Positions 32,184 through 41,399 are shown, counted from the first letter of the stretch. The stretch: 43,981 bases of DNA from JAPLDP01 sp964628285 (GCA_964628285.1 CAZVNP010000024.1:1-43981); one strand, 5' to 3'. The notes: generated by a model not told the origin, from the sequence alone. Numbers and translations: made by a program.

Positions 32184-33734
32184 ATGTTTAAATCGTTAAA
32201 AGCATATTGGGAGCAGCATCCTTTGGCTGTCATCCTGTGGACGGCCATCATCCTGAGGCTGGTCTCCGTCATCTTCGCCAAGGGATTCGGCATGCACGAC
32301 GATCATTTCTTGGTCATCGAGCCTCCCTATTCATGGGCTCATGGCCACGACTATTCCAACTACCTGCCCGATGCGGCAGGTCACAACCACCCCACGGGAC
32401 ACAGTTTTTTTTACAACAGCATCCAGTACCTTTTATTTCTCCTTTTGAAAATCCTGCGTGTTGGGTATCCCCAGCTTCAGATGCTGTTCATCCGCCTGGT
32501 CCATGCCGCCTTCTCGCTGATCACGGTGGTGCTGGGATACAGGATCACCGCGAGGTTGTACGATGCAAAGAGCGCCCGTCTTGCCGGCCTGCTTCTCGCC
32601 GCTTACTGGTTCATGCCGTGGCTCAGCGTGCGCAACCTGGTGGAGGTGGTGTGCATACCCTTTCTGCTGATGGCCACCTGGCTGACGCTGACAGCCGGTG
32701 AGAGGAAACACCCCTACGGCGTTTACCTGCTCGCCGGTCTGCTCTTCGGCCTGGCTTTCTCAATCAGGTTCCAGACCATCTTCTTCGCCCTGGGTACCGG
32801 CCTGGCTCTGTTTATCTTTAAAAAATGGCGCGAAGGTTTACTCATCGGTGCAGGCACCCTCGCAGGGATCATCCTGACCCAGGGTGGCATCGATTTCTTT
32901 ATCTGGGGGCGGCCCTTTGCGGAAATGACCGAATACATCCGTTATAACATCCACAGCGCCAGAGACTATATTGTCGGCCCCTGGTATAATTACCTGCTCG
33001 ATATCCTGGGCCTGCTCCTGCCCCCGGTCAGTTTCTTCCTGTTTTTCGGTTTCTTCAGAAAAATAAAAAAACATCTCCTGCTTTTTCTTCCCGCTTTTCT
33101 GTTCCTCCTCTTCCACTCGGTCTTTCCGAATAAACAGGAAAGGTTTATTCTGCCCATGATACCTTATGTCATCATCCTGGGAACCGTCGGTTGGCGTGAG
33201 TTCGCCGCCAGGTCCGGTTTCTGGATTCACCGGCCGGGATTGCATAAAGCCTGCTGGATCTTTTTCTGGAGCGTCAACCTCATCCTGCTTTCCTTCGTTT
33301 CGACCATGTATTCAAAAAAGGCCAGGGTGGAATCAATGACCTACCTGTCACATTACCACGATGTTCACTATGTTCTCTTCGACGACACCTACCGGCCCGA
33401 TGTGAAAATCCCCCCCACCTTTTATTATGGTGCGCCGCTGCATGTCTACAGCCTCTGTGAGGGCAACCCCTATGATTCAGTCAAAGCCCAGCTGAAACGG
33501 ATACCGCCTGACAGGTATCCGGCATTCGTCCTTTTCTTTGATGACAGAGACCTCGAAAAAAGAGTGAACAGGGTCAAAGCATTGCTTCCGGACATCACCT
33601 TCGAGACCACCATCAAACCAGGATTTGTCGACCATCTCCTCTATGAGCTGAATCCCAATAACATGAACCAAACCATTTACATTTACAGGAACAGGGACTT
33701 CTTCCCTTATAAAATCCCCGGGAAGAGAAAATGA
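32184..33734 (+). CDS. GT-C membrane glycosyltransferase (Alg9/GPI mannosyltransferase-like, GT22)
   Basis: A 516-residue polytopic protein with about ten hydrophobic helices. The first lumenal/periplasmic loop carries the acidic pair typical of GT-C enzymes (GMHDDHFLVIEPP). The motif HSVFPNKQERFILP matches the H-K-E-x-R-F-I/L-P signature of GT22 Alg9/PIG-B-like mannosyltransferases, with Gln and Glu at the K/E positions. These enzymes use polyprenyl-phosphate sugar donors on the outer face of the inner membrane. The acceptor is unknown. It begins 33 bases after the stress-protein gene and precedes ligA, which has its own promoter-like element. Confidence 0.85.
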   Translation: MFKSLKAYWEQHPLAVILWTAIILRLVSVIFAKGFGMHDDHFLVIEPPYSWAHGHDYSNYLPDAAGHNHPTGHSFFYNSIQYLLFLLLKILRVGYPQLQMLFIRLVHAAFSLITVVLGYRITARLYDAKSARLAGLLLAAYWFMPWLSVRNLVEVVCIPFLLMATWLTLTAGERKHPYGVYLLAGLLFGLAFSIRFQTIFFALGTGLALFIFKKWREGLLIGAGTLAGIILTQGGIDFFIWGRPFAEMTEYIRYNIHSARDYIVGPWYNYLLDILGLLLPPVSFFLFFGFFRKIKKHLLLFLPAFLFLLFHSVFPNKQERFILPMIPYVIILGTVGWREFAARSGFWIHRPGLHKACWIFFWSVNLILLSFVSTMYSKKARVESMTYLSHYHDVHYVLFDDTYRPDVKIPPTFYYGAPLHVYSLCEGNPYDSVKAQLKRIPPDRYPAFVLFFDDRDLEKRVNRVKALLPDITFETTIKPGFVDHLLYELNPNNMNQTIYIYRNRDFFPYKIPGKRK

Positions 33735-33751
33735 TTTCCACAAAACCTTAA

Positions 33752-33781
33752 TTGTCCGCTTCATCTTTCTTTTTAATTTTA
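33752..33781 (+). promoter_or_regulatory. Candidate Bacteroidota promoter for ligA
   Basis: TTG at 33752-33754, then 19 bases, then TAATTTTA at 33774-33781, one mismatch from the -7 consensus TAnnTTTG. It is 30 bases before the ligA ATG. Spacing and position fit; sequence-only call. Confidence 0.45.
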
Positions 33782-33811
33782 CATGGATTTCACCTTTCAA
33801 TTGTTGCATTT

Positions 33812-35857
33812 ATGACAAAAGAAGAAGCCAGGAAAAGGATTGAAGAGCTGACCAAAGAGATCAATGAGCACAACTACCGTTATCATGTCCTGGCCAGTCC
33901 GGTCATCTCCGACTATGATTTCGATATAATGCTCGAGGAGCTTATCCGTCTAGAAAAGGAGTATCCCGAGTTTGCCGATCCCCTCTCGCCGACGCAACGC
34001 GTGGGTGGCGAAGTGACCAAAGAATTCCGGCAGGTGGAGCATGACATCCCGATGTTATCCCTGGCGAACTCCTATTCAGAAGAAGAGATAGTCGATTTTG
34101 GCCAGAGGGTGAGAAAAGCCGTTGCAGGAGAGGTGGAGTATGTCTGTGAGCTGAAATACGACGGCGTGGCCATCGGACTGAGGTACAGCGGAGGCTCGCT
34201 GGTGGTGGCCGTCACCCGCGGCGACGGGATCAGAGGCGACGATGTCACGGCCAATGTCAAAACCATCCGGTCCATACCGTTACGGTTAACCGGCGATTAT
34301 CCCGAGACGTTTGAGGTGAGGGGCGAGATCTTTATGAACACGGAAGGATTCATGAAACTGAATGACGAAAGAGAAGAGATCGGCGAGCCCTTATTTGCCA
34401 ATCCGCGTAACGCCACGGCAGGCAGTCTTAAAATGCAGGATTCAGCCCTCGTGGCCAAAAGGCCCCTCGATTTTTTCATGTATTATCTCCTCGGTCCGGG
34501 TCTGCCCTACGACAACCATTATGAAAGCCTGATGAAGGCAAAACAATGGGGTTTTAAGATCTCACCTTACATTGCCCGTTGCAGAACCCTGGATGAGATC
34601 TTCGATTTCATCAACCTCTGGGATAAAGAGAGGTATTCACTGCCGTTCAACATCGATGGGGTGGTGATCAAGGTCAATTCGTTTGCCCAGCAGGATATTC
34701 TGGGCTCCACGGCCAAGTCACCGCGGTGGGCCATTGCTTATAAATTCAAGGCCGAGCAGGTATCCACCAGGCTGCTGTCGATCGATTTCCAGGTGGGCCG
34801 CACGGGTGCCGTCACGCCCGTGGCCAACCTGGAGCCGGTGCTCCTCGCGGGGACCGTCGTTAAAAGAGCTTCGTTGCATAATGCCGACATCATCGATAAG
34901 CTGGACGTGAGAGTGGGTGACATGGTCTATGTCGAAAAAGGAGGTGAGATCATCCCCAAGATCGCCGGTGTTGACTTTTCGCAACGCCCCAAAGATGCGG
35001 TGCCTGTCGAGTTCATTACAGCCTGCCCCGAATGTGGCACGTCGCTGTACCGCAAAGAAGGGGAAGCACACCACTATTGTCCCAACGAAGATAACTGCCC
35101 CCCGCAGATCAAAGGCAAACTGGAGCATTTCATCAGCCGCACCGCCATGAACATCGAAAGCCTGGGCGAAGGCAAGATCGAGCTTCTCTATGACAAAAAA
35201 CTGGTCCACGATGTGGCCGATCTTTACACCCTGACCTATGATAAACTTTACGGGCTGGAGAAGGTGTATGAAGCCACCGAGGAAAAGAAAGAAAAAAAGA
35301 TCAGCTTCAAGGAAAAAACGGTTCAGAATATTCTGAAAGGCATCGAAGCGTCGAAGGAGGTGCCCTTTGCCAGGGTGCTCTACGCCCTGGGCATACGTTA
35401 CGTCGGCGAGACAGTGGCCAAAAAACTCGCCGGCCATTTCAAGACCATCGACTACCTCATGGCCGCCAATTACATGGAGCTGATGCTGGTGGAAGAGATC
35501 GGTCAGAAGATTGCCGAGAGCATCGTCAACTTTTTCGCTCAGGCTAAAAACCGTAAGCTGGTTGAACGTCTGAGGGAAAACGGTGTGAGGATGAAAACCG
35601 GCAAGGAGGGGATCATCGTGAAATCAAACCGCCTGGAACAGAAAGCCTTCGTGGTGAGCGGCGTTTTCACCAGGTTCTCACGCGAGGAGCTCAAACGACT
35701 CATAGAAGAAAACGGGGGGCGGAACGTCAGTTCGGTATCTTCCAAAACCGACTTCATCATCGCCGGCGCCGATATGGGACCCAAAAAACTGGAAAAAGCC
35801 AAAGAGCTGGGGATAAAGATCATTTCTGAAGACGAATTCGGTAAAATGATTGGATAA
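33812..35857 (+). CDS. ligA: NAD+-dependent DNA ligase
   Basis: A 681-residue replication and repair ligase. The ATG at 33812 (MTKEEARKRIEEL) gives the normal start; an upstream ATG at 33783 is not in this frame's family alignment and a longer reading from 33752 is not conserved-looking. Domains in order: Ia (NYRYHVLASPVISDYDFD), adenylation domain with the nucleophile Lys115 in CELKYDGVAI, OB fold (VGRTGAVTPVANLEPV), four-cysteine zinc finger (CPECG ... CPNEDNCPP), HhH repeats (ALGIRYVGETVAKKLA) and a C-terminal BRCT domain (FVVSGVFTRFSREEL). All key elements are intact. It is convergent with the DUF2807 gene. Confidence 0.97.
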   Translation: MTKEEARKRIEELTKEINEHNYRYHVLASPVISDYDFDIMLEELIRLEKEYPEFADPLSPTQRVGGEVTKEFRQVEHDIPMLSLANSYSEEEIVDFGQRVRKAVAGEVEYVCELKYDGVAIGLRYSGGSLVVAVTRGDGIRGDDVTANVKTIRSIPLRLTGDYPETFEVRGEIFMNTEGFMKLNDEREEIGEPLFANPRNATAGSLKMQDSALVAKRPLDFFMYYLLGPGLPYDNHYESLMKAKQWGFKISPYIARCRTLDEIFDFINLWDKERYSLPFNIDGVVIKVNSFAQQDILGSTAKSPRWAIAYKFKAEQVSTRLLSIDFQVGRTGAVTPVANLEPVLLAGTVVKRASLHNADIIDKLDVRVGDMVYVEKGGEIIPKIAGVDFSQRPKDAVPVEFITACPECGTSLYRKEGEAHHYCPNEDNCPPQIKGKLEHFISRTAMNIESLGEGKIELLYDKKLVHDVADLYTLTYDKLYGLEKVYEATEEKKEKKISFKEKTVQNILKGIEASKEVPFARVLYALGIRYVGETVAKKLAGHFKTIDYLMAANYMELMLVEEIGQKIAESIVNFFAQAKNRKLVERLRENGVRMKTGKEGIIVKSNRLEQKAFVVSGVFTRFSREELKRLIEENGGRNVSSVSSKTDFIIAGADMGPKKLEKAKELGIKIISEDEFGKMIG

Positions 35858-35902
35858 TGAATGGTTTGCGAGTAATACCCAAATTACCGGATTTGACCAT
35901 AT

Positions 35903-36634
35903 TTATAATTTCTCAACACATCCTGCGCCGTTCACGTGCTCATTGACCTCTTTGGGTTCACCCCTGTATCTCACGTCTCCGGCGCCTGATACGGTCACAT
36001 CCATCCTCTCCGTCACGTAAATATCGGCTTCACCGGCGCCTGACAGCTCCATACGAAGGACGGCCGTCTCCAGATCGTCAGCTTTGAGATCGGTGGCTCC
36101 CGACATCTCGGCGTCCACCTCCGCGGCGGTGCCTGTCAGGGTCACTTCGCTCGAGCCCGACAGCTCCAGTATCAGTTTTTGCACCGTCACTTTCATCTCC
36201 ATTTCCGTCGCCCCGCTACCTTCGATGGACAGGTCATCGAACGTCATGTGTTTATCACCCCATAACTCGACGGCACCATGAAGGTCAATTTCATCAAGCG
36301 ATTTAAAAGTGATGACGGCCTTTAATTTTTTAAAATGCCCGATATTCCTCTGTGTGGTTATCGTCAGCCGGCCATTCTTTACCTCGGTGGTGATATATTG
36401 CAAGAGATTATTGTCGGCTTCCAGTGAGAGTGATTCCGTGTCGCCATGGCGAAGCTCCACCTCAAAGGCACCCCCCACCTCGATACCGTGGAAGGGAGCC
36501 ACCTGCCGCTGTTCCGTGGTCACGTCACCGTTGCCGTTCAATCCATACATACCGTTGCATCCCCATGACACGAATGCAAGTATCAGAAGCATCACACCTG
36601 TCATGGAGATGCCGTTCAAATGATTCATTTTCAT
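35903..36634 (-). CDS. DUF2807 (GIN-domain) lipoprotein
   Basis: A 243-residue exported protein. The signal sequence ends in a lipobox-like SWGC, with Cys at 26. The rest is a repetitive beta-helix-like domain of the DUF2807 / putative auto-transporter adhesin head type: FHGIEVGGAFEVELRHGD, then short strands with Gly-Ala/Ser turns such as ELSGAGEADIYV, EMSGATDLKAD and TVSGAGDVRYRG. These are common in Bacteroidota next to ECF sigma/anti-sigma genes; role in envelope homeostasis is suspected only. It is the last gene of the minus-strand set starting with the sigma factor at 38880. Confidence 0.87.
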   Translation of the reverse strand: MKMNHLNGISMTGVMLLILAFVSWGCNGMYGLNGNGDVTTEQRQVAPFHGIEVGGAFEVELRHGDTESLSLEADNNLLQYITTEVKNGRLTITTQRNIGHFKKLKAVITFKSLDEIDLHGAVELWGDKHMTFDDLSIEGSGATEMEMKVTVQKLILELSGSSEVTLTGTAAEVDAEMSGATDLKADDLETAVLRMELSGAGEADIYVTERMDVTVSGAGDVRYRGEPKEVNEHVNGAGCVEKL

Positions 36635-36670
36635 AACCTGGTTTTTTAATCTTGTGGAAGTGAATAATTG

Positions 36671-37747
36671 TTATTTCAGTTTGATGGAAGCCGATGCATT
36701 CTGGCTTTCGATGTGGACCATGGCCTCGGGATTGCTTTGTTTTCCTATCGTACCCACGTAACTGGTGGAGGTATAGCCTTCCTCTGTCGTTTTTATGTCG
36801 GAGAGGTCGCGGGGATAATGCAACGATCCGAATTTCATGCTGGCATCCACACGAAAGCTGGCATCTCCGGCAAATGTCAGATCCACATCGCCAAAGCTGT
36901 TGGTGACGATCACCTCATCAAAACCGGACGGTATGAAATCGATTTCTATTCCGCCGTATTGTGTCTCCATCTTACCGCGCTGTGTCAAAGTACCGATGGT
37001 AAAGCTCGTAAAGCCCGATTCACTGTCGATGGCATTGATCTTTTTGATGGAATAATTGTCGTACTTCGACTCAATGTTGCCTTCATTCAGTGATTCGAGA
37101 TTCATGGTTGAGAATTTGGATTCGATGGTCAGCTCACCGGCATCGCCAAGATTCAAGGTGGAATACTTAATATCGATCTCACCCCCTTTGATATGATCCA
37201 GAGTGGTCGTGCTGAATTTAATGGTCAGGTCATTGTCGCCGTTACCAAAGCTTTTGGCTTCGAGGTTACCGTAACCCAGATCGACGGTAGCGGGGCCGTC
37301 CACCTGATCGAGATAGATATCACCGAACTTGTTTTCGAGTGATACCTGAAGGGATGAAGGCATCGAGATCATGTAATCGATGCTGAACTCAGCGCCATTA
37401 CCGCCGCCGGACAACCGGTCGCTGATTTCGGTCTGAGCCTCGACACGGCTGCTTGTACCCGAAATATCTATCCGGATATCGTCGAAGATGCGGTTGGCTT
37501 TTTCTTCACTTCTGGCTTCCACGGTGATGGTGACATCGATCGAGACGACCTTCTTGTCCCAGTTCTCGATGTGTATCTTGCCGAATTTATTGGTTACCGA
37601 CAGCAATGCATCACTGTTGACGTCGTACTGCTTGCTGATGGTCCTGGTGAACTTCTCAGGGGCTGCAGCGGCTCCCCACCCTGAAAGGATAAGGTAAAAT
37701 ACGGCCGCCAGGCAGAGATTAAATTTCTTGATTGGCACTGTTTTCAT
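36671..37747 (-). CDS. Secreted DUF4097-like beta-helix protein
   Basis: A 358-residue protein with an N-terminal signal peptide (hydrophobic to about residue 28, AAAA before PEKF). The mature part starts with a segment like DUF4097/adhesin domains (YDVNSDALLSVTNKFGKIHIENWD) and continues in short beta repeats (KFGDIYLDQVDG, KYSTLNLGDAGEL, KFSTMNLESLNEG). No membrane span after the signal. It overlaps the upstream anti-sigma-like gene by 29 bases and is followed by the DUF2807 lipoprotein after 36 bases, so all three are in one operon. Function unknown; probably an envelope protein. Confidence 0.82.
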   Translation of the reverse strand: MKTVPIKKFNLCLAAVFYLILSGWGAAAAPEKFTRTISKQYDVNSDALLSVTNKFGKIHIENWDKKVVSIDVTITVEARSEEKANRIFDDIRIDISGTSSRVEAQTEISDRLSGGGNGAEFSIDYMISMPSSLQVSLENKFGDIYLDQVDGPATVDLGYGNLEAKSFGNGDNDLTIKFSTTTLDHIKGGEIDIKYSTLNLGDAGELTIESKFSTMNLESLNEGNIESKYDNYSIKKINAIDSESGFTSFTIGTLTQRGKMETQYGGIEIDFIPSGFDEVIVTNSFGDVDLTFAGDASFRVDASMKFGSLHYPRDLSDIKTTEEGYTSTSYVGTIGKQSNPEAMVHIESQNASASIKLK

Positions 37748-38294
37748 TGTGATTTGTATTTTGAGTTTTTTCCTGGTTTAAATCGTTGATGATATGATCG
37801 AGCAGGTCGGTCATGATGCGGTAATTGTTGACGATGGCATCCAGCACCCGCGGGTTCCTGACACCGCTGGCGTATTCTTTCTGCAATTCGCTGGTGCTGG
37901 CATTGATATCTTCCATTTGGTCCCTGGCCATTTCCCTGATGCGTGTCGCCGCTGTATCGGAACCGGCCAGCTGTCCTATTCGGTCAAGCTTCTCATTATT
38001 GATCCTCGTATAATAATTCTCGGCTTCTTTGATCTCCGGCGGCAGAGGCGCCGACACGCCGGCATAGAGATCCTGTTTTTTTACAATGTAAAACCGTGTG
38101 ACGAGGAAAGATGCGATGATCAGGACAAGAAACACGGCGGCGATTTTAAAAACCATGCCCCTGTTCCAGATCGTTTTCGGCGGATTGTTGAACCTGACGA
38201 GTTTCTTGCTGAACCGTTCGAAATGATCCTGTGAAGGTTCATAGATGTCGAACAGCTCCCTGTTTTCCTTAATTTTTTTCTCTATTCTTGCCAT
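37719..38294 (-). CDS. Single-span membrane protein, probable anti-sigma factor
   Basis: A 191-residue protein with a cytoplasmic N-terminus of about 46 residues (containing IYEPSQDHFERFSKKL), one membrane helix (about 47-66, MVFKIAAVFLVLIIASF) and a periplasmic helical part of about 120 residues (AENYYTRINNEKLDRI, SELQKEYASG). There is no zinc-binding HxxxCxxC motif. Size, topology and location directly after the ECF sigma gene (19-base gap) suggest it holds that sigma factor at the membrane. This is inferred from context; there is no direct motif. Confidence 0.65.
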   Translation of the reverse strand: MARIEKKIKENRELFDIYEPSQDHFERFSKKLVRFNNPPKTIWNRGMVFKIAAVFLVLIIASFLVTRFYIVKKQDLYAGVSAPLPPEIKEAENYYTRINNEKLDRIGQLAGSDTAATRIREMARDQMEDINASTSELQKEYASGVRNPRVLDAIVNNYRIMTDLLDHIINDLNQEKTQNTNHNENSANQEI

Positions 38295-38313
38295 GGCTGT
38301 AATCCTTTCATGG

Positions 38314-38880
38314 TTAAAGAATGAATTTACGTATCCTTTCCTGCTGCAAGATTTCGAGCAACTTCCTGCGTGCCCTGAAATATTTTATACGGGAGGTGCT
38401 GTTGGAGATGTTCAGGATATGACTTATCTCCTCATGGTCATAACCTTCGAGGAGATAGAGTGACAGCACCACCCTGGCATCGTTGGGCATTCGGCTGATG
38501 GCCTGCCTGATCTCCTCCACCTGGTAATCGATATCGTCGGCATAATCATCAACGGGCTCTTCGGGGATGTCGTGGTCGTATTCTTCCACAAATGACAAAG
38601 CTGAATTCTTTTTTAACGCGTCAAGAGAATTGTTGACCACAATCCGTTTGAGCCAGGTGCCGAAGCTCGATTTGCCCTTGAAGTCTTCAATATTCTGGAA
38701 GGCGTCGAGAAACGATTCCTGCATGATATCCTCCGCTTCGGCCGAATGGTTCACAATACGCAGGCTGGTGTTGTACATGGTTTTGTAATACAATCTGTAG
38801 ATCTCGAACTGGGCCCGCGGCTCCCGCTTCTGACAGGCTTCAATCAATTCCTGGTGGATGTGTTTTACCAGCGTATCCAA
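38314..38880 (-). CDS. ECF-type RNA polymerase sigma factor
   Basis: A 188-residue sigma factor. Region 2 covers FEIYRLYYKTMYNTSLRI, AEDIMQESFLDAFQNI and GTWLKRIVVNNSLDAL; an acidic linker (about 95-120) follows, and region 4 reads MPNDARVVLSLYLLEGYDHEE / ISHILNISNSTSRIKYFRARRKL. It leads a minus-strand operon with the anti-sigma-like protein and two secreted beta-repeat proteins, which probably include its targets. Upstream, TTACAAA occurs twice as a direct repeat (38915-38921 and 38924-38930), a possible control site. Confidence 0.92.
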   Translation of the reverse strand: MDTLVKHIHQELIEACQKREPRAQFEIYRLYYKTMYNTSLRIVNHSAEAEDIMQESFLDAFQNIEDFKGKSSFGTWLKRIVVNNSLDALKKNSALSFVEEYDHDIPEEPVDDYADDIDYQVEEIRQAISRMPNDARVVLSLYLLEGYDHEEISHILNISNSTSRIKYFRARRKLLEILQQERIRKFIL

Positions 38881-39150
38881 AGCTTCACTCTTTTGGTTAA
38901 TAGACCAATGATTTTTACAAATGTTACAAAAAAAAAGAATAATGACAAAGATGTCATTTTTCCGTGGTCTGATACCGGCTGAAAGGTCGATAATTTATAA
39001 TCTTCAGTGTCTTTAAGAGATGGTTTATTGAATTTCTAAAAGAAATTTAAACGGTTTCTAATAAGATAAGATTTTAATATCGAATATTTTGCAACGTATT
39101 TTATTTTTTAACTTTACAGGTTACGTTTTGGCAAATCATAATATGCCTGC
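38881..39150. other. Divergent intergenic region between the sigma factor and EamA genes
   Basis: About 270 AT-rich bases with no gene. Contents: the TTACAAA direct repeat and an A9 run near 38931, and on the plus strand a promoter-like TTG (39089-39091) with TAACTTTA (39109-39116) 17 bases later, about 35 bases before the EamA ATG. Promoters for both directions are expected here; the elements named are weak matches. Confidence 0.4.
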
Positions 39151-40047
39151 ATGCCCCATTCCAAAACCATAACCTACCTCCTGCTGCTCGCTGCCATGCT
39201 CTTCTGGGGTTTTTCCTACATCTGGTCGAAAACTGTATTCAAGTACTATGATCCCGTTACGACAATTTTTTTACGGCTCCTGTTATCATCCATCCTCATG
39301 TACGGAGGCCTCAAGATTGCAGGCAAAGCGGAGATGATTTACCGGTCCGATCTCAAACTTTTTCTTCTCTCATCGCTGCTCAATCCCTTTCTTTATTTCC
39401 TGGGCGAGAATTTTGGTCTGAAGTACACCACCCCAACCATCAGCGCAGTGATCATTGCCACGATCCCCCTGTTCACACCGCTGGTGGCACATTATGCCAT
39501 AAAAGAGAAGTTGCCTCTTATCAACATTATCGGTATTATCATCTCATTTGCAGGCATTGTGGTTATGCTTGCCAACCGTGACCTTACCCTTACCGGTGAG
39601 CTCGGCGGGATCGGGTTCCTCCTGTGTGCCGTGGGCTGCGCCGTTGGCTATACCATTCTCCTCAAGCGCCTGACGGAACGGTATATGCCCTTCACCATCA
39701 TACTGGTCCAAAACATCATCGGGACCATCTATTTTGTTCCTTTATTCCTGATTTTCGGATTGCGTCATTTTCTCACTGTAAGACCGAATGCCGAGCTGGT
39801 GACCTCCATGTTGCTTCTGGCAGCGCTGGCTTCTTCGCTGGCATTCGTATTTTTCGCCATGGCTGTCCGCAAGTTCGGCGTCAGCAGAACCAACGTTTTT
39901 TCCAATACAATACCTATTTTTACAGGGATATTTTCCTATTTGATCCTTTCGGAGTTATTCAATGTCAATAAAATTGCAGGGATGATCGTTGTTATGACGG
40001 GTGTGGTGTTAACACAGGTGAACAGAATGAATCGAACGACGGGGTGA
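39151..40047 (+). CDS. EamA/DMT family transporter
   Basis: A 298-residue inner-membrane protein with ten predicted helices in two five-helix halves, the standard drug/metabolite transporter fold. The first EamA copy runs to about residue 140 (LFWGFSYIWSK, RLLLSSILMYGG, GLKYTTPTISAVIIATIPLFTPLVA in pieces) and the second from about 150 (GIGFLLCAVGCAVGYTILL, ... VFSNTIPIFTGIFSYL). The direction is usually export of metabolites or amino acids; the substrate is unknown. It stands alone in front of a saccharopine dehydrogenase-like gene, 51 bases upstream of it. Confidence 0.92.
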   Translation: MPHSKTITYLLLLAAMLFWGFSYIWSKTVFKYYDPVTTIFLRLLLSSILMYGGLKIAGKAEMIYRSDLKLFLLSSLLNPFLYFLGENFGLKYTTPTISAVIIATIPLFTPLVAHYAIKEKLPLINIIGIIISFAGIVVMLANRDLTLTGELGGIGFLLCAVGCAVGYTILLKRLTERYMPFTIILVQNIIGTIYFVPLFLIFGLRHFLTVRPNAELVTSMLLLAALASSLAFVFFAMAVRKFGVSRTNVFSNTIPIFTGIFSYLILSELFNVNKIAGMIVVMTGVVLTQVNRMNRTTG

Positions 40048-40098
40048 TAGTTCGATAATTCCGGTTTCGCCGGCAATCATCACAATAAGCATCACATC

Positions 40099-41238
40099 AT
40101 GAAAATAATTGTACTGGGAGCGGGATTGGTAGGGGCTCCTTTAGCCGTTGATCTTGCAAGGGAAGAGACTTTTCAGATCACGGTGGCAGATAACAGTGAG
40201 GCATCGTTAAACAAATTCAAGACGAACAGGAGGATACATACTGTTCATGCCGATCTTTCACGGAGTGAAACCGTAGGGGCTGTCGTCAGGGATCATGACA
40301 TGGTTGTCGGAGCCCTGCCCGGGTTTATGGGTTACAGTTGTGTCAGATGGGTCATTGAGGCAGGAAAAGATATGGTCGACATCTCCTTTTTTCCGGAGGA
40401 TCCTTTTAATCTTAATGATCTTGCCCGGGAGCACGGCGTGACGGTTCTGTGCGATATGGGTGTTGCACCCGGCATGAGCCACATGCTGGCAGGGCATGCC
40501 GCATCGGAGCTTGACGTCGTCGAAAAGGTCATGATCTATGTCGGCGGTTTACCCAAAAAAAAGGAAGAGCCCTGGGAATTCAAGACCCTTTTCAGCCCTG
40601 CCGATGTCATTGAGGAATATACCCGGCCGGCGCGGTTTATAGAAAATGGAAGTGTGGTTGTCAAACCTGCATTGTCGGATCCCGAGATAATTAATTTCCC
40701 TGTGGCAGGCGATCTTATGGCCTTCAACACCGACGGGCTGCGCACCCTGGTACACACCATTAAAGCGCCTTGGATGAGGGAAAAGACATTGCGTTATATA
40801 AATCACTATAAACAGATACTTGAATTGAAAAACCTGAGGCTCTTCGGCACAAATAAAATAAATGTGGAAGGTTTGATGATTAACCCGCGCAACGTGATAA
40901 ATGATCTTTTACTGCCACAGTGGGAAATGAAACCTGACGATGAAGATATGACGGTCATGAAAGTCATCATTGAGGGAACAAAGGATGACAAAAAGCTTCG
41001 GCATGTCTATAACCTCTTTGATGAATATGACCGTGTCGCTAAAATTCATTCCATGGCACGTACCACCGCATATACGGCGACCATGGCCGTAAGGATGATG
41101 TCAAAGGGATTGTATCATCGAAAGGGCATATCGCCACCCGAATATGTGGGTCAGGACAAGAAATGTTTTGATTTCATGTTAAAGGGTTTGAGGGAAAAGG
41201 GAGTCATATACAGGCACCGGGTGTCAAGGCTGAAATAA
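40099..41238 (+). CDS. Saccharopine dehydrogenase-like oxidoreductase
   Basis: A 379-residue protein with an N-terminal Rossmann fold (IIVLGAGLVGAPLAVDLA at 3-20, in part) and the saccharopine dehydrogenase pattern ALPGFMGYSCVRWVIEAGKDMVDIS, followed by CDMGVAPGMSHMLAGHAA. The C-terminal catalytic-type domain contains FNTDGLRTLVHTI and ARTTAYTATMAVRMM. It could act on lysine-pathway intermediates (saccharopine, carboxyspermidine or related imino acids); the sequence alone does not choose. The genes upstream and downstream give no pathway clue. It ends 87 bases before tRNA-Met. Confidence 0.88.
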   Translation: MKIIVLGAGLVGAPLAVDLAREETFQITVADNSEASLNKFKTNRRIHTVHADLSRSETVGAVVRDHDMVVGALPGFMGYSCVRWVIEAGKDMVDISFFPEDPFNLNDLAREHGVTVLCDMGVAPGMSHMLAGHAASELDVVEKVMIYVGGLPKKKEEPWEFKTLFSPADVIEEYTRPARFIENGSVVVKPALSDPEIINFPVAGDLMAFNTDGLRTLVHTIKAPWMREKTLRYINHYKQILELKNLRLFGTNKINVEGLMINPRNVINDLLLPQWEMKPDDEDMTVMKVIIEGTKDDKKLRHVYNLFDEYDRVAKIHSMARTTAYTATMAVRMMSKGLYHRKGISPPEYVGQDKKCFDFMLKGLREKGVIYRHRVSRLK

Positions 41239-41279
41239 GGAAAGGGTCATAAAGCACAAATGAATTCACAGCGGCTATT

Positions 41280-41311
41280 TTTGTACAATCCTAAAATCTT
41301 CTGTACTTTTG
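41280..41311 (+). promoter_or_regulatory. Strong Bacteroidota promoter for tRNA-Met
   Basis: TTTG at 41280-41283 and an exact TACTTTTG (TAnnTTTG) at 41304-41311 are 20 bases apart, the ideal Bacteroidota arrangement. The tRNA begins 15 bases after the -7 box. This is the best promoter match in the window. Confidence 0.75.
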
Positions 41312-41325
41312 CGATCTCAATTCAT

Positions 41326-41399
41326 GGCGAGGTAGCTCAGGTGGTTAGAGCGTCGGATTCATAACCCGGAGGTCATGGGTTCAATTCCCATCCTCGCTA
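41326..41399 (+). tRNA. tRNA-Met (anticodon CAT)
   Basis: A 74-base cloverleaf. The acceptor arm GGCGAGG (41326-41332) pairs with CCTCGCT (41392-41398; last pair G-U). The D-arm GCTC/GAGC is perfect. The anticodon loop TTCATAA has CAT at 41360-41362; its stem TCGGA/CCCGG carries a T-G pair and an A31-C39 mismatch. The T-arm ATGGG/CCCAT is perfect with loop TTCAATT. Discriminator A41399; CCA is not encoded. The normal G1-U72 pair and D-arm indicate elongator Met (or a tRNA-Ile with lysidine-modified CAT); initiator is unlikely because it lacks three G-C pairs at the anticodon stem. Confidence 0.95.

Noticed and set aside
34718..35437. Long minus-strand open frame (239 codons) inside ligA
   Set aside because: It lies wholly opposite conserved LigA domains and gives no recognisable protein; an antisense shadow of the coding frame.
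35858..35902. Terminator between the convergent ligA and DUF2807 genes
   Set aside because: I looked for a hairpin with a T-run and found only weak dyads.
41326..41399. Initiator tRNA-fMet instead of elongator
   Set aside because: The anticodon stem lacks the three consecutive G-C pairs of initiators and the acceptor has a G1-T72 pair rather than the typical mismatch.
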